From positions 30,138-94,137 of the forward strand of contig NZ_AUFG01000014.1 in the NCBI RefSeq assembly GCF_000426385.1: a stretch of 64,000 nucleotides of DNA. The letters are read 5' to 3'. The translations under genes were made by a program, and so were the position numbers. This document shows, one piece after another, positions 30,250 through 41,211 of the stretch (position 1 is the stretch's first letter; each line of letters opens with the position of its first letter). The notes under the pieces were generated by a model. That model made no database searches and was not told the DNA's origin. It saw nothing but the letters and a program-made list of their open reading frames with translations. The stretch is from Arsenicicoccus bolidensis DSM 15745. GTDB taxonomy: Bacteria; Actinomycetota; Actinomycetes; Actinomycetales; Dermatophilaceae.

Positions 30250-31403
30250 CGACCCTCTCGTGACGTGGAGGCAAACGCCTCTTCGACCAGGTCCGCGAGC
30301 CGGCGGTCGCCGTCGCGGGTGCCGACCTGGGAGGCGGCGGTCGCCATCAGGTCCAGTCGCTCCCGGTCCCGGACCAGCGGCACCAGGACGCGGTCGACCC
30401 AGGCGGGGAGCAGCTCGGCGTCGTCCACGACCAGGCCGCCGCCGGCGGCCACGACCTCGGCGACGTTGAAGCGCTGCTCGCCGTTGCCGATGGGCAGGGG
30501 GACGTAGACCGCGGGCAGGCCCACGGCCGTCAGCTCGCACACCATGCCCGCGCCGGCCCGGGAGACCACGAGGTCGGCGGCGGCGAAGGCCAGGTCCATG
30601 CGGTCGGAGTACTCGCGCACGACGTAGGGCGCGCCGTCGCCGAGGGCCGCCGGCTCGAAGGTCTTGCCCGCCCCGGTGACGTGCAGCACCTGGATCCCCG
30701 CGTCAGACAGCTCGCGCACGCGGGCGGCGAAGGTGTCGTTGAGGCGCTTGGCGCCGCTCGACCCGCCCGTCACGAGGACGACCGGACCGCCGTCCGCGTC
30801 CAGGCCGAAGTGCTCGAGCGCCTCGGCGCGCCGGGCGGGGCGGTCGAGACCAGAGATCTCGGTGCGCAGCGGCATCCCGAGATGGCGGGCCCCGGGGAGC
30901 CGCGTGGCGGCGAAGGTCGTCGCGACGAACCGCGTGAGGCGGGCCCCGAGCCGGTTGGCCAGGCCGGGGCGGACGTTCTGCTCGTGGATGGCGATAGGCA
31001 GGCCCCGGCGCCGGGCTGCGAGGTAGGCGGGGGTCGAGACGTAGCCGCCGAAGCCGACGACCACGTCCGCGTCGACCTCGTCGAGGATCGCGCCGGCCGC
31101 GTCGACCGCCGCCTTGAGGGACTGCGGCAGCCGGAGCAGCGCCGCCGAGGGCTTGCGGGGGAACGCGACCTTGGGGATGGTCCGCAGGGGGTAGCCGCGC
31201 TGGGGGACCAGCCGCGTCTCGAGCCCGGTGGCCGTCCCGAGCACCGTGACGCGCACGTCGGGGTCGCGCCGTCGGAGCTCGTCCGCGAGCGCCAGGAGCG
31301 GCGAGACGTGCCCTGCCGTGCCTCCGCCGGCAAGGACCACGGAGGCGGCTCGGCGGCCCGAGGGAGGGGTCGGGGTCGGGGTCGGTGCCGGGGTCGCGGT
31401 CAT
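30246..31403 (-). CDS. murG: UDP-GlcNAc-undecaprenyl-pyrophosphoryl-MurNAc-pentapeptide GlcNAc transferase
   Basis: 385-residue GT28 enzyme making lipid II from lipid I at the inner face of the membrane. Glycine-rich loops VVLAGGGTAGHVSPLLAL and VLVTGGSSGAKRLND, and the UDP-GlcNAc site SRAGAGMVCELTAVGLPAVY. The first 18 residues are an Ala-Thr-Pro repeat (TATPAPTPTPTPPSG) not found in most MurG. Start ATG 31403 overlaps the ftsW stop. Confidence 0.97.
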   Translation of the reverse strand: MTATPAPTPTPTPPSGRRAASVVLAGGGTAGHVSPLLALADELRRRDPDVRVTVLGTATGLETRLVPQRGYPLRTIPKVAFPRKPSAALLRLPQSLKAAVDAAGAILDEVDADVVVGFGGYVSTPAYLAARRRGLPIAIHEQNVRPGLANRLGARLTRFVATTFAATRLPGARHLGMPLRTEISGLDRPARRAEALEHFGLDADGGPVVLVTGGSSGAKRLNDTFAARVRELSDAGIQVLHVTGAGKTFEPAALGDGAPYVVREYSDRMDLAFAAADLVVSRAGAGMVCELTAVGLPAVYVPLPIGNGEQRFNVAEVVAAGGGLVVDDAELLPAWVDRVLVPLVRDRERLDLMATAASQVGTRDGDRRLADLVEEAFASTSREGR

Positions 31404-32644
31404 CGGTCGATCCTAGGGCGGTCGTCGCGGGCGGGCCGGGAGCGGCGCAGGCTGCGGGCCTCGCGGGCGCCGGGCTCCTCGCGGGCGAAGGCCATGAGCA
31501 TGCCCAGCGCCGTGAGGGTGGAGATCAGGGCGGTGCCGCCGCCGGAGATGAGCGGGAGGGGGACACCGATGACGGGCAGGAGCCCGGTCACGGCACCGAT
31601 GTTGATGCTGGCCTGCACCACCAGCCAGGTCAGGACCCCGGCCGAGGCGATGCGGACGAAGAAGTCCTGCGACCGGAACACCAGGCGGTAGCACGCGTAG
31701 GCGAGCAGGGCGAGCAGCAGCAGGACGGTGAGGGTGCCCGGCAGCCCGAGCTCCTCGCCGATGATGGCGAAGATGAAGTCGTTGCGGGACTCGGAGAGCC
31801 AGCCCCACTTCTCGGCGCTCTCCCCCAGCCCCTTGCCCCACCAGCCACCCTCGGCCAGGGCGTACTTGCCGTTGACCACCTGGCGGCACAGGTCGAAGTT
31901 GGTGGCGCAGCCGTCGCCGATCCAGGCGTCGATGCGCCCCAGCCGGTTGCGGCTGGTCAGCGTCATGACCGCCACGGCGGCCACGCCCAGCAGCGCCGCG
32001 AAGCCGAAGAACCGCGCCGACACCCCGGCCGCGAAGAGCATGCCCGCGACGATGGCGAGCAGCACCAGACCGGTCCCGAGGTCGTTGCCGGCGAGCTGCA
32101 GGCCGAGCAGCAGCACCGCCGCCGGGCCCAGCGGGATGACCGCGTGCCAGAACTGCCCGAGGCGGTCCTTCTTGCGGTCGAGGATCGCCGCGCCGAAGAC
32201 CACGATCGCGATCTTGGCGAACTCCGACGGCTGCAGCTGGACGCCCGCCACCTGGATCCAGTTGCGGTTGCCCTGGAACTCCTGGCCCAGCCCCGGCACG
32301 AAGATCAGCGCCTGCAGGGCCAGGGACAGCAGGATCCCCGGCCAGGCCAGCCGCTTCCACACCCGCACCGGCAGGCGTGAGGCGACGACGCACAGGACCA
32401 GGCCGATGCCGGCGAAGAGCAGCTGGCGCAGGAACAGGTCGTAGCTGCGGATGCTCGAGGCCGAGAGGTACATGACCAGCCCGACGATCGTGAGGGCCGC
32501 GGTGACCGATGCCAGCAGGTAGTAGGTCGTGAGCGGGGTGTCGATGCTGTCGAGGAAGTCCACCACCCGGTCGGGCAGGGTCTCGCGCCCCGTGCGTCGC
32601 GCGCGGGACGCACCCGTCGGCGAGGCTCCGGGGCGGGTCGTCAT
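31400..32644 (-). CDS. ftsW: SEDS peptidoglycan glycosyltransferase FtsW
   Basis: 414 residues with about ten membrane spans. SEDS signatures: LQPSEFAKIAIVVFGA, WWGKGLGESAEKWGWLSES, NDFIFAIIGEELGLPG and GVPLPLISGGGTALI. It polymerises septal glycan together with FtsI. The tail is basic (RSLRRSRPARDDRPRIDR). Start ATG 32644 overlaps the murD stop. Confidence 0.96.
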   Translation of the reverse strand: MTTRPGASPTGASRARRTGRETLPDRVVDFLDSIDTPLTTYYLLASVTAALTIVGLVMYLSASSIRSYDLFLRQLLFAGIGLVLCVVASRLPVRVWKRLAWPGILLSLALQALIFVPGLGQEFQGNRNWIQVAGVQLQPSEFAKIAIVVFGAAILDRKKDRLGQFWHAVIPLGPAAVLLLGLQLAGNDLGTGLVLLAIVAGMLFAAGVSARFFGFAALLGVAAVAVMTLTSRNRLGRIDAWIGDGCATNFDLCRQVVNGKYALAEGGWWGKGLGESAEKWGWLSESRNDFIFAIIGEELGLPGTLTVLLLLALLAYACYRLVFRSQDFFVRIASAGVLTWLVVQASINIGAVTGLLPVIGVPLPLISGGGTALISTLTALGMLMAFAREEPGAREARSLRRSRPARDDRPRIDR

Positions 32645-34161
32645 ACGGTGCTCCCTCCGAGCCGGCGCACCGCCTCGGCGAAGGCGTCGCCGCGGGCACC
32701 GTAGTTGTCGAACATGTCCATGGAGGCGGCCGCCGGTGCGAGGAGCACCACGTCGCCCGGCTGGGCCAGGGTGGTGGCCTCGCGGACGACGCGTGCCATG
32801 GCACCAGTGTCGGTGCTGTCCACGTCGACCACGGGCACATCGGGCGCGTGTCGAGCCAGGGCCTCGGCGATGCGGGCCCGGTCGCGCCCCATCAGCACGA
32901 CGCCGGCCAGCCGGTCGGCCCGGGAGCGGACCAGGTCCTCGACGTCGGCGCCCTTCAGCAGCCCGCCGGCGATCCACACGACGCGCCGGAAGGCGGCCAG
33001 GGAGGCCGCCGCCGCGTGCGGGTTGGTGGCCTTGGAGTCGTCGACGTAGCGGACGCCGTCCACCGTCGCGACCTCGGCGATGCGGTGCGCCTCGGGCCGG
33101 TAGGCGCGCAGCCCGTCGCGCACGGCCATGGGACCGACGCCGAAGGCGCGGGCGAGCGCCGCCGCCGCGAGGGCGTTGGCGACGTAGTGCGGAGCGACGT
33201 CGGGCGCGTCCCCCTGCAGGTCCGCCAGGGTGCCGAGCTCGGCCGCGCTGGAGTGGCGCTGCTCGACGAACGCGCGGTCGGCGAGGACGTCGTCGACCAG
33301 GCCCACCATGCCGGGGGCGGGGACGCCGATGGTGAAGCCCACCGCCCGGCACCCCTCGACGACCTCGGCCTCCATCACCAGCAGCTCGGTCTGGGGGTCC
33401 TGCACGTTGTAGACGCAGGCCACCTGGGTGTTGTCGTAGACGCTGCCCTTGGCGCGGAGGTAGTCGTCGTAGGACCCGTGCCAGTCGAGGTGGTCGGGGG
33501 CGACGTTGAGGCAGGCGGAGGCCAGGGGCGACAGGGAGCGCTGCCAGTGCAGCTGGAAGGAGCTGAGCTCGACCGCGACGACGTCGTAGGGGGTCGGGTC
33601 CAGCATCACTTCCATGATCGGCGTCCCGACGTTGCCGGCGGCGACCGCCCGCGCGCCGGAGTGCCTCAGGATCGACTCGAGCATCGTCACCGTCGTGGTC
33701 TTGCCGTTGGTGCCGGTGACCACGAGCCACGGCGCCGCACCCTCGCGGGGGCGCATGCGCCAGGCCAGCTCGACCTCGCCCCACACGGGGATGCCGGCCT
33801 CGGCGGCCCGCACGAGCAGGGGGTTGTGCGGCGGCACGCCCGGCGAGGTCACGACCAGCTCGGTGCCCTCGGGGATCTCGTCGGTCGCGTCGTCGCCGAG
33901 GCGGACGTCCACGCCGAGGATGTCGAGGATGCGGGCGTGCTCCTCGATCTGCGGGGTCACGTCGGGGCTGTATGCCGTGACCACGGCGAGCCGCTCGCGC
34001 AGCGCGTCGGCGGCGGCGAAGCCGGAGCGGCCGAGGCCCACGACCAGCACGCGCAGGCCCGCCCAGTCGGCGTCCTTGTGGGTGAGGCCGGGACGCGGCT
34101 CGTAGGCGATGTCTCGAGGGTCCTCGTCGGGTCGGCCCTGGCCGGCTGGCACGTCCGTCAC
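32641..34161 (-). CDS. murD: UDP-N-acetylmuramoylalanine-D-glutamate ligase
   Basis: 506-residue Mur ligase adding D-Glu. N-terminal Rossmann start [22 protein letters not shown] loop [15 protein letters not shown], and the ligase motifs [18 protein letters not shown] and [13 protein letters not shown]. About 38 residues precede the Rossmann domain. Start GTG 34161 overlaps the mraY stop (GTGA); ATG 34176 is in frame and possible. Confidence 0.96.
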   Translation of the reverse strand: MTDVPAGQGRPDEDPRDIAYEPRPGLTHKDADWAGLRVLVVGLGRSGFAAADALRERLAVVTAYSPDVTPQIEEHARILDILGVDVRLGDDATDEIPEGTELVVTSPGVPPHNPLLVRAAEAGIPVWGEVELAWRMRPREGAAPWLVVTGTNGKTTTVTMLESILRHSGARAVAAGNVGTPIMEVMLDPTPYDVVAVELSSFQLHWQRSLSPLASACLNVAPDHLDWHGSYDDYLRAKGSVYDNTQVACVYNVQDPQTELLVMEAEVVEGCRAVGFTIGVPAPGMVGLVDDVLADRAFVEQRHSSAAELGTLADLQGDAPDVAPHYVANALAAAALARAFGVGPMAVRDGLRAYRPEAHRIAEVATVDGVRYVDDSKATNPHAAAASLAAFRRVVWIAGGLLKGADVEDLVRSRADRLAGVVLMGRDRARIAEALARHAPDVPVVDVDSTDTGAMARVVREATTLAQPGDVVLLAPAAASMDMFDNYGARGDAFAEAVRRLGGSTV

Positions 34162-35243
34162 GCTCCCACGACCCATTCCGCGTAGAACAACCCGATGCCG
34201 AGCGCCACGAAGAGCCCGGCGATGATCCAGAACCTGATGACCACGGTGATCTCGGCCCAGCCGAGCAGCTCGAAGTGGTGGTGCAGCGGCGCCATGCGGA
34301 ACACGCGCTTGCGGGTGGTCTTGAACGACCCGACCTGGATGATCACCGACAGCGCCTCGAGGACGAAGAGCCCACCGAGGACCACCACCAGCAGCTCGGT
34401 GCGGGTGCAGATGGCCAGGCCGGCGAGCGCGCCGCCGAGGGCCAGGGAGCCGGTGTCGCCCATGAAGATCTTGGCCGGCGAGCCGTTCCACCACAGGAAC
34501 CCGAAGCACGCCCCCATGAGGCAGGCCGCCACGACGGCGAGGTCCCGGGGGTCGCGCACCTCGTAGCACCCCGCGCTGGACGTGATCGCGCAGCTCTGGT
34601 TGGTCTGCCAGGTGCCGATGATGACGTAGGCGGCGAAGACCATGGTGCTCGCGCCGGTGGCCAGCCCGTCGAGCCCGTCGGTGAGGTTCACGCCGTTGCT
34701 GGTGCCCGCGATCATGAGGTTGGCCCACAGGACGAAGAGGACGACGCCCACCCAGGGCAGGGTCGAGCTCACGTCGAGGTCGAGACTCGTGTCGCGCACG
34801 GAGGAGATGACGGTGGAGGCGGGGGTGAGGCCCCGGGAGTTCTGGAACTGCAGGACGAGCAGGGAGAAGATCAGGCCGACGATCCCCTGCCCGGCGAGCT
34901 TCTGCCACGAGCGCAGGCCCAGGCTGCGCTGCTTGGAGATCTTGATGTAGTCGTCGAGGAACCCGACGAGGCCCAGCCCCGCCATCAGGAACATCACCAG
35001 CAGGCCGGACGCCGACGGGGGCCACCAGGTGAGCAGGTGGGCCATCGCGTAGGCACCGAGCGAGGCCAGGATGATGACGGCACCACCCATGGTCGGCGTG
35101 CCGCGCTTGGTGTGGTGGCTCGTCGGGCCGTCGTCCCGCACGAACTGGCCGTAGTGCTTGCGCACCAGGAAGTTGATGTAGGCGGGGGTGCCCAGCAGGG
35201 CGACCAGCAACGAGAAGCCGGCAGCGATCAGGACGGCCTTCAC
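34158..35243 (-). CDS. mraY: Phospho-N-acetylmuramoyl-pentapeptide transferase
   Basis: 361-residue membrane enzyme making lipid I from UDP-MurNAc-pentapeptide and undecaprenyl phosphate. Ten spans; signatures [16 protein letters not shown], the Asp-rich [15 protein letters not shown] and [15 protein letters not shown]. Start GTG 35243 overlaps the murE stop (GTGA). In the usual dcw order murF lies just upstream; here murE directly abuts. Confidence 0.97.
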   Translation of the reverse strand: MKAVLIAAGFSLLVALLGTPAYINFLVRKHYGQFVRDDGPTSHHTKRGTPTMGGAVIILASLGAYAMAHLLTWWPPSASGLLVMFLMAGLGLVGFLDDYIKISKQRSLGLRSWQKLAGQGIVGLIFSLLVLQFQNSRGLTPASTVISSVRDTSLDLDVSSTLPWVGVVLFVLWANLMIAGTSNGVNLTDGLDGLATGASTMVFAAYVIIGTWQTNQSCAITSSAGCYEVRDPRDLAVVAACLMGACFGFLWWNGSPAKIFMGDTGSLALGGALAGLAICTRTELLVVVLGGLFVLEALSVIIQVGSFKTTRKRVFRMAPLHHHFELLGWAEITVVIRFWIIAGLFVALGIGLFYAEWVVGA

Positions 35244-36856
35244 GGCGTGGCCTCCTCGGGGGTCGAAGTCTCAGGCTCCACGTGAGGTGCACGCTCCTTG
35301 GGGTGAGTGCCGGCGCGGCGCTCGCGCAGCGCGTCGCCGAGCTCCTCGCGGTCGTCGAAGGGGTGGGTCAGCCCGGCGATCTCCTGGCCCTGCTCGTGTC
35401 CCTTGCCCAGCACCACGACGGTGTCGTCGGCGCCGGACGTGGCGGCCACGGCCTCGCGGATCGCGGTGGAGCGACCCGCCACGACCCGCACCCGGTCCTG
35501 CAGCGCGTCGGAGATGCCGCCGGCCACCGCCCCGCGGATGGCGGCCGGGTCCTCCGAGCGAGGGTTGTCGTCGGTCACCACGACGAGGTCGGCGACGGCG
35601 GCCGCGGCGGCACCCATGTGCGGCCGCTTGCCGGGGTCCCGGTCACCGCCCGCGCCGAGCACGACGACGAGCCGGCCCCGGGTCTGGGGACGCAGCGCCC
35701 GCAGGGCCGCCCCCACCGCCTCGGGGGTGTGGGCGAAGTCGACGACCGCCAGGGGCTGGTCGGGCCGGCCGGTCTCGACGCGTTCCATCCGGCCGGGCAC
35801 GTGGGGGTCCTCGCAGACGGCGCGCGCGGCCTCGGCCAGGTCCTCGCCACCGAGGTGCAGCAGGAGCGCGGCCACGGCGGTGTTGACCTGGTTGAAGTCG
35901 CCGGGCAGCGGGCAGACGAGCTCGAGGCTGGTCCCGCCGCCGTCGGTGAGCAGGAAGGCACGGTCGCCGAGGTCTCGCACGTGCCAGTCGGCGTCCGCCC
36001 CGGTGGCCGACACCGTGGTCACGGGGACGGTGGCCCGCTCGGCCAGGCGCCTGCCCCACGCGTCGTCGACGACGACCACGCCACGGCGGGAGCGCTCCGG
36101 GGTGAACAGCGACGCCTTGGCGGCGAAGTAGTCCTCCATCGTGCCGTGGAAGTCGAGGTGGTCCTGCGAGAGGTTGGTGAAGGCCGCGACGTCGTAGACG
36201 ACGCCGTCGACCCGGTGCATGACGAGGGCGTGGCTCGAGACCTCCATGGTGCAGCGCTCGACACCGCGCTCGGCCATGACGGCGAGCAGCGCCTGCAGGT
36301 CGCTGGCCTCGGGGGTCGTCCGGGTGCTGCGCAGCCGCTCGTCGCCGATGCGGGTCTCGACGGTGCCCACGAGACCGGTGCGGCGGCCCAGGGCGTGCAG
36401 TCCGCCGTCGACCAGGTAGGCCGTGGTGGTCTTGCCGTTGGTGCCCGTGATGCCGTAGACGTCGAGCCGCGTCCCGTCCGGTCGCGCGTAGACCTCGGCG
36501 GCCGCGCGTCCCAGCGCCGCCCGCGGATCGGGGCTCACCAGCAGCGGGAGGTCACCGGTCGCCGGCCCGAGCTCGTCGCCCACCAGGGTCGCCCCGGCGT
36601 CGTCGGTCAGGACCGCCACCGCCCCGGCAGCGAGGGCCTGCGCCACGAACCTGGCGCCGTGGACGTTGGCGCCGGGCAGGGCGGCATACAGGTCTCCGTC
36701 GCGGACCGACCGCGAGTCGAGGGTGACGCCGCGGACCGCCGGGTCCGACGCGGGGGCGCCGGAGACGGTCCGCAGGGTGACGCCGTCGAGCCGGCGCGCG
36801 AGATCGGTCGCTGCGAGGGCTCGGACGTGGGCAGGGCGGGGGAAGGGGGTTGCCAC
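35240..36856 (-). CDS. murE: UDP-MurNAc-L-Ala-D-Glu:diaminopimelate ligase
   Basis: 538 residues. ATP loop [18 protein letters not shown], the carbamylated Lys region YFAAKASLF, and the specificity motif DNPRSEDP; Arg in this motif is the mark of diaminopimelate-adding MurE (lysine types lack it). [10 protein letters not shown] closes the C-terminal domain. A 25-residue acidic tail ([12 protein letters not shown]) follows. Start GTG 36856, 11 bp after ftsI. Its stop overlaps the start of mraY, so no murF lies between them. Confidence 0.96.
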   Translation of the reverse strand: MATPFPRPAHVRALAATDLARRLDGVTLRTVSGAPASDPAVRGVTLDSRSVRDGDLYAALPGANVHGARFVAQALAAGAVAVLTDDAGATLVGDELGPATGDLPLLVSPDPRAALGRAAAEVYARPDGTRLDVYGITGTNGKTTTAYLVDGGLHALGRRTGLVGTVETRIGDERLRSTRTTPEASDLQALLAVMAERGVERCTMEVSSHALVMHRVDGVVYDVAAFTNLSQDHLDFHGTMEDYFAAKASLFTPERSRRGVVVVDDAWGRRLAERATVPVTTVSATGADADWHVRDLGDRAFLLTDGGGTSLELVCPLPGDFNQVNTAVAALLLHLGGEDLAEAARAVCEDPHVPGRMERVETGRPDQPLAVVDFAHTPEAVGAALRALRPQTRGRLVVVLGAGGDRDPGKRPHMGAAAAAVADLVVVTDDNPRSEDPAAIRGAVAGGISDALQDRVRVVAGRSTAIREAVAATSGADDTVVVLGKGHEQGQEIAGLTHPFDDREELGDALRERRAGTHPKERAPHVEPETSTPEEATP

Positions 36857-36867
36857 GAGGAACGAAC

Positions 36868-38790
36868 CTATCGTGCCTGCGTGGTCGTGCGGGTCCTCGC
36901 GGGGCTCCTCGGGCTAGTCGACCTGGTCGAGCCGGTCGAGCCGGTCGTGCCTGTCGAAGTCTTGTCCTCGTGCAGCGAGAACCCGTCGAAGGTCGCAGGC
37001 AGCCGCGGTGCGGGGCTGCCGCTCGGCGGGACCTGGTACTTCTCCAGGGCGGTCTTCATGACCTCGGTGAATACCGGGCCGCAGGTCTGACCGCCGTAGT
37101 GCCCCTTGATCGGCCGCTGCAGGGTGCAGGACACGACGAACCGGGGCTGGTCGGCGGGCGCGAACCCGATGAACGAGGCGGTGTGGCCGAGGTAGCGACC
37201 GGCCTGCTCGTCGTAGCGGTCGGCGGTGCCGGTCTTGCCGGCCACCCGGTAGCCCGGGATGGAGGCGTAGGCACCGGCGGTGCCCTCGTCGGAGACGACG
37301 GACTCCATCATCTCGCCGAGCGTCTTGGCCACGGGGGCCGAGATGACCTGCTGCTGCGCGGGAGCCTTCGCCGGGGTGTAGGTGCCGTCCGGCTCGGTCT
37401 GCCCGTTGATCAGCGTCGGCGGGATGCGCACCCCGCCGTTGGCGATGGTCTGGAAGACGCTGGCGGACTGGACGGCGTTGAGGCTCATGCCCTGCCCGAA
37501 CATCACGGTGTAGCGCTGCGACCCGGTGGGGTTCTTGGGCACGACGCCGGCCTGCTCGCCGGGGTAGCCGATGCCGCTGAGGTGGCCCAGGCCGAACTTC
37601 CCGAAGTACTCCATGACCTTGCTGACCGGCAGCTTCTCACCGGCCAGGATCGTGCCCATGTTGGACGAGGTCGCGAGCACACCGCTCAGCGTGAGCTTCT
37701 GGACCCCGTGCTCGGAGGAGTCCTTGAACACCTTGTCCGAGCGCGGGAGCTCCGACGGCACCGTGACCGGGGTATCCGCCTTGGCCACGCCCTCCTGCAG
37801 CACCGCGGCCATGGTCATGACCTTGGCGGTCGAGCCCGGCTCGAAGTTCTCCTGGAAGGCCTTGTTGGAGACGGTGCCGCCCCGGGAGAGGCTGCCGAGG
37901 TCGGCCGGGTCGAAGGTCGGGTAGTTGGCGACGGCGAGCAGCTTGCCGGTGCGGACGTCCTGCACGACGACGTAGCCGTTGAGCGCCTCGCGCTGCGTGA
38001 CGGCCCGCGCGAGGGCGTTCTGCGCGACGAACTGCAGGTCCGCGTCGATGGTGGTCTGCACGTTGCGACCGGGGACGGCCGGAGTGTGGGACTCGCTGCC
38101 GGTCGGGATCTTGAGCCCGGACGGGGTCGTCTCGTAGCGCTGCTCCCCCGGCTTGCCGGCCAGGACGGAGTTCATCAGCTGCTCGACGCCGCCCACGGGG
38201 GCGCCGGCGTTGGTCATGGCGCCGACGAGCGAGGCCGCGCCCGTGCCGGCGGGATAGACGCGCTTGGTCGTGAGCTCGGCGGACAGACCACCGATGCCGA
38301 GCTTCTTGATCTGCCGCCAGGCCACCGGCGTCATGTCGGTGGCGACGGGGTACCACCGACGCTCGCCGCTCAGCCGGGCCTGCACGTCCGCGACCGGCAG
38401 CCCGAGGAGCGGGGCGACGTCGGCCGCCGCGCCCTGGGCGCCGACCTTGGTGCGGGGACCCTTGGGGGTGAGGCGCTTCTGGTACTCCTTGACCGCCTGC
38501 TGGTCGACGATCAGGGTGTAGCGCTCGATCGACTCGGCGAGGACGGTGCCGTTGCTGTCGGTGATCTGCCCGCGCGCCGCGGGGAGGGTGCGCTTGGCGC
38601 TGCGCTGCTCGAGGGCCTTGGCCGACATCGCTGCGGCGTCGAACCCCTGGAGCCGCACGAGCTGCGCGGCGAAGACCGTCAGCACGAGGAGGGACACGAT
38701 GAACATCGAGCGGACCCGACGCCTGGGGTGCATCCGCGCCCGGGACCCGGTGACCCGGGCGCCCTTGCGGGTGGGTCGCGTCGCGGTCAC
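36868..38790 (-). CDS. ftsI: Septal class B penicillin-binding protein (FtsI/PBP3)
   Basis: 640 residues. Short cytoplasmic basic part, one membrane span (MFIVSLLVLTVFAAQLVRL), pedestal domain, and transpeptidase domain with SxxK in EPGSTAKVM near residue 320, SxN in ATSSNMGT and KTG in VAGKTGTADRY near residue 520. It cross-links septal peptidoglycan with FtsW. The C-terminus ends in Ser/Thr/Arg repeats (TGTTGSTGSTRSTSPRS). Start GTG 38790. Unlike its neighbours it is separated from ftsL by 135 bp with a small GCGCCC/GGGCGC hairpin at 38812-38826. Confidence 0.97.
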   Translation of the reverse strand: MTATRPTRKGARVTGSRARMHPRRRVRSMFIVSLLVLTVFAAQLVRLQGFDAAAMSAKALEQRSAKRTLPAARGQITDSNGTVLAESIERYTLIVDQQAVKEYQKRLTPKGPRTKVGAQGAAADVAPLLGLPVADVQARLSGERRWYPVATDMTPVAWRQIKKLGIGGLSAELTTKRVYPAGTGAASLVGAMTNAGAPVGGVEQLMNSVLAGKPGEQRYETTPSGLKIPTGSESHTPAVPGRNVQTTIDADLQFVAQNALARAVTQREALNGYVVVQDVRTGKLLAVANYPTFDPADLGSLSRGGTVSNKAFQENFEPGSTAKVMTMAAVLQEGVAKADTPVTVPSELPRSDKVFKDSSEHGVQKLTLSGVLATSSNMGTILAGEKLPVSKVMEYFGKFGLGHLSGIGYPGEQAGVVPKNPTGSQRYTVMFGQGMSLNAVQSASVFQTIANGGVRIPPTLINGQTEPDGTYTPAKAPAQQQVISAPVAKTLGEMMESVVSDEGTAGAYASIPGYRVAGKTGTADRYDEQAGRYLGHTASFIGFAPADQPRFVVSCTLQRPIKGHYGGQTCGPVFTEVMKTALEKYQVPPSGSPAPRLPATFDGFSLHEDKTSTGTTGSTGSTRSTSPRSPARTRTTTQAR

Positions 38791-38925
38791 GCGCTCACCT
38801 CGATCCTTCGTGCGCCCTGCGGGCGCGTCGGTCCTGCCTGCTTCTGGTCCTGCATATGGCGTATGGCGCTGCCCGCCGACACCATCATCGACCGCCCGGG
38901 CCCGATCGGCGGGTTGCGACGCGGC

Positions 38926-39492
38926 TCAGCGGGTCGCGGCCGAGCCGGCCAGGCCGGCGAGGCCACCCACCAGCCCGTTGCCAAGCCCGAGGCCCGAGAC
39001 GGCGGACGCGGCGGCCATGGTGGAGTCGTCGGGCCGAGCCTGCGGAGCGACGGCCTGGCTGCCGGACACCACGGTAAATTCGGCGGTTCTGGTCGCGGGC
39101 CTCGCCACGCCGGACACCTTGCCGGTGGCGGGGTCGAGGAAGGCCGGGGAGTCCGCCGGCCCCATGCCCAGCTCCTGCGCCTTGGTCGCGAGGTGGTTGG
39201 GCGAGGAGACCGCGTTGATGTCCTGGCGCAGGGCGGCGGACTGGTCGCGCAGCGTCGCGGACCGGTCCTGCAGGTCGTTGAGGGCGTAGGAGCCCTGGGA
39301 CAGCGTGATGTTGAGGAGCAGGGCGGCGAGCAGACCGAGCGTCAGCAGCACGGCTCCCAGGACCACGAAGGGGACCTGGGAGGCTCTCCGGCCCGCCATG
39401 CGCACGACCTCCAGGTGGGGACGCTGCCCGACGAGACGATCGTACGTGCGGGTCGGTGCCGTGCGCGGGCTGACGGTCTGCAGCAGGCTCAT
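38926..39492 (-). CDS. ftsL: FtsL-like septum assembly protein
   Basis: 188-residue bitopic protein at the ftsL position between rsmH and ftsI. One membrane span ([20 protein letters not shown]), followed by a leucine-zipper-like helix ([20 protein letters not shown]) and the septum-formation domain motif [14 protein letters not shown]. The C-terminal 60 residues are Ala/Gly/Ser-rich ([17 protein letters not shown]). Start ATG 39492 overlaps the rsmH stop. Confidence 0.9.
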   Translation of the reverse strand: MSLLQTVSPRTAPTRTYDRLVGQRPHLEVVRMAGRRASQVPFVVLGAVLLTLGLLAALLLNITLSQGSYALNDLQDRSATLRDQSAALRQDINAVSSPNHLATKAQELGMGPADSPAFLDPATGKVSGVARPATRTAEFTVVSGSQAVAPQARPDDSTMAAASAVSGLGLGNGLVGGLAGLAGSAATR

Positions 39493-40535
39493 GAACGGTG
39501 TCCCTTCCGGTGGGCTGGCCGGTCGACGCGGGTGGGGCGGGTGGTGGGCGGGGACGTGCGGACGCGCTCGGCGACGCGGAGCCGGGCCGACGCGGCGCGA
39601 GGGTTGTCACGCGTCTCGTCGTCGCCGGGCTCCTCGCCACCGCGGGTGAGCAGACGCAGGTATGGCGCGTGCTCGGGCAGCTCGACCGGCAGGCCGGGGG
39701 GCGACGTGCTGCGGGCTCCCGCGGCGAGGACCTGCTTGGTGAGCCGGTCCTCGAGGGAGTGGTAGGAGAGGACGGCCAGGCGGCCGCCGACGGCGAGCGC
39801 GTCCACGGCGGCGGGCAGGGCGGCCTCGAGGGAGGCCAGCTCGCCGTTGACCTCGATGCGCAGGGCCTGGAAGGTGCGCTTGCCGGGGTGCCCGCTCTGC
39901 CGCTGCGAGGCCGCCGGGATCGTGCGGCGCAGGAGCTCGACGAGCCGGCCCGACGTGGTGAACGGCTCGACCTCGCGCTCGCGGAGCACGGCCGAGGCGA
40001 TCTGCTTGGCGAACCGCTCCTCGCCGTAGGTCCGCAGGACGCGGGCCAGGTCGCCGTGGGCGTAGGTGTTGAGCACGTCGGCGGCAGTGGTCCCGGTGGA
40101 CTGGTCCATCCGCATGTCCAGCGGGGCGTCCACGCGGTAGGCGAAGCCGCGGTCCTCCTCGTCGAGCTGCAGCGAGGAGACGCCGAGGTCGAGCAGCACG
40201 CCCTGCACTCCGTCGACGTCGAGGTCCTCGAGCACCTCGCCGATCTCGTCGTAGCGGGCGTGCACGAGGTCGACGCGGTCCCCGAAGGCGGCGAGCCGCT
40301 CGCCGGCCAGGCGCAGCGCCTCGGTGTCGCGGTCGATGCCGACCAGGCGGGCCTGCGGGCAGGCGGCCAGCACCGCCTCGGCGTGGCCACCCATGCCGAG
40401 GGTGCCGTCGACGTACACCGGGCGTCGGCCGTCGACGTCCTGGGCCAGGGCCGGGGAGAGCAGGCCGACGATGCGATCGCGCAGGACCGGGACGTGACGT
40501 CCCTCGGCGCCGGTGCGCGCGTCGTCCTGCTGCAC
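39489..40535 (-). CDS. rsmH: 16S rRNA (cytosine1402-N4)-methyltransferase
   Basis: 348 residues. SAM-binding start [50 protein letters not shown] and [14 protein letters not shown] are the MraW/RsmH blocks. It methylates C1402 in the decoding centre. Start GTG 40535, preceded by GAGAGGAGGG; the frame is open to 41246 but the upstream part is not conserved and crosses mraZ. The 206 bp to mraZ hold G-rich repeats. Confidence 0.95.
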   Translation of the reverse strand: MQQDDARTGAEGRHVPVLRDRIVGLLSPALAQDVDGRRPVYVDGTLGMGGHAEAVLAACPQARLVGIDRDTEALRLAGERLAAFGDRVDLVHARYDEIGEVLEDLDVDGVQGVLLDLGVSSLQLDEEDRGFAYRVDAPLDMRMDQSTGTTAADVLNTYAHGDLARVLRTYGEERFAKQIASAVLREREVEPFTTSGRLVELLRRTIPAASQRQSGHPGKRTFQALRIEVNGELASLEAALPAAVDALAVGGRLAVLSYHSLEDRLTKQVLAAGARSTSPPGLPVELPEHAPYLRLLTRGGEEPGDDETRDNPRAASARLRVAERVRTSPPTTRPTRVDRPAHRKGHRS

Positions 40536-40594
40536 GTCGGCCCTCCTCTCTCTCGCGGGTGGTGCTGTGTCGGTCGTGCTGGTTGCGTGGTGCC

Positions 40595-40624
40595 GGGTGG
40601 GTGGTGCTGGGTGGGTGGTGGAGG
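40595..40624 (+). repeat. G-rich direct repeat between mraZ and rsmH
   Basis: The 12-mer GGGTGGGTGGTG occurs at 40595-40606 and again at 40609-40620, followed by GAGG. Four GGG tracts with loops of 1, 7 and 1 bases (40595-40615) satisfy the G-quadruplex pattern on the plus strand. The 11-mer GGGTGGTGGAG also occurs in the mraZ promoter, in the opposite genomic orientation. The rest of 40536-40741 shows degenerate GGTG repeats and no gene. Confidence 0.65.
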
Positions 40625-40741
40625 TGGACCCTCGGACGAGGGGCCCTGGCGTCCGGTCCCCAACCGCTCCGCTCGATGTGTCCCGAGACCGGGGAAGGTG
40701 CCGCGGGGCACGAGGAGCGGGTGGAGGCCGGGCGCCAGGGA

Positions 40742-41173
40742 TCACAGCAGTCCGGGGACCACCTCCTCCGCCTGGTCGGAGAAGGCCTGCTCGGTGGAGG
40801 ACAGGTAGCGCTCCCACGCCTCGGTGTCCCAGACCTCGACGCGCTCGCCCGCACCGATGACGGTGCAGTCGCGGCTCAGCCCGGCGTACTGCCGCAGGCC
40901 GGCCGGGATCGTGATGCGGCCCTGCTTGTCGGGGACCTCGTCGGAGGCGCCGGAGAGGAAGACGCGCAGGTAGTCGCGGACGGCCTTGCTGGTCATCGGG
41001 GCGGAGCGCAGCTGCTGGGAGACCCGGACGAACTCGTCCATGGGGAAGACGTAGAGGCAGCGCTCCTGGCCACGGGTCACGACGAGGCCCTCGGCCATGC
41101 GCTCGCGGAACTTGGCGGGGAGGAACAGTCGGCCCTTGTCGTCGAGGCGCGGGTTGTGGGTGCCCAGGAACAT
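40742..41173 (-). CDS. mraZ: Transcriptional regulator MraZ
   Basis: 143 residues with two AbrB/SpoVT-type half-domains: [16 protein letters not shown] and [17 protein letters not shown]. MraZ forms ring oligomers and represses its own promoter and the dcw cluster through repeated TGGGN/GTGG boxes. Start ATG 41173 ([15 protein letters not shown]). It is the first gene of the dcw cluster. Confidence 0.97.
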   Translation of the reverse strand: MFLGTHNPRLDDKGRLFLPAKFRERMAEGLVVTRGQERCLYVFPMDEFVRVSQQLRSAPMTSKAVRDYLRVFLSGASDEVPDKQGRITIPAGLRQYAGLSRDCTVIGAGERVEVWDTEAWERYLSSTEQAFSDQAEEVVPGLL

Positions 41174-41211
41174 CGTGGCCCCCTCCCCGTCGGCTCGCCG
41201 CGTGCTCTGAT

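Noticed and set aside
35240..35243. murF hidden within the murE C-terminus or mraY N-terminus
   Set aside because: Both proteins have normal ends and overlap by four bases; there is no room for another ligase.
38791..38925. Possible separate ftsI promoter in the ftsL-ftsI gap
   Set aside because: No -35/-10 pair; only a small 6-bp hairpin at 38812-38826 and a short CATATGGCGTATGGC stretch.
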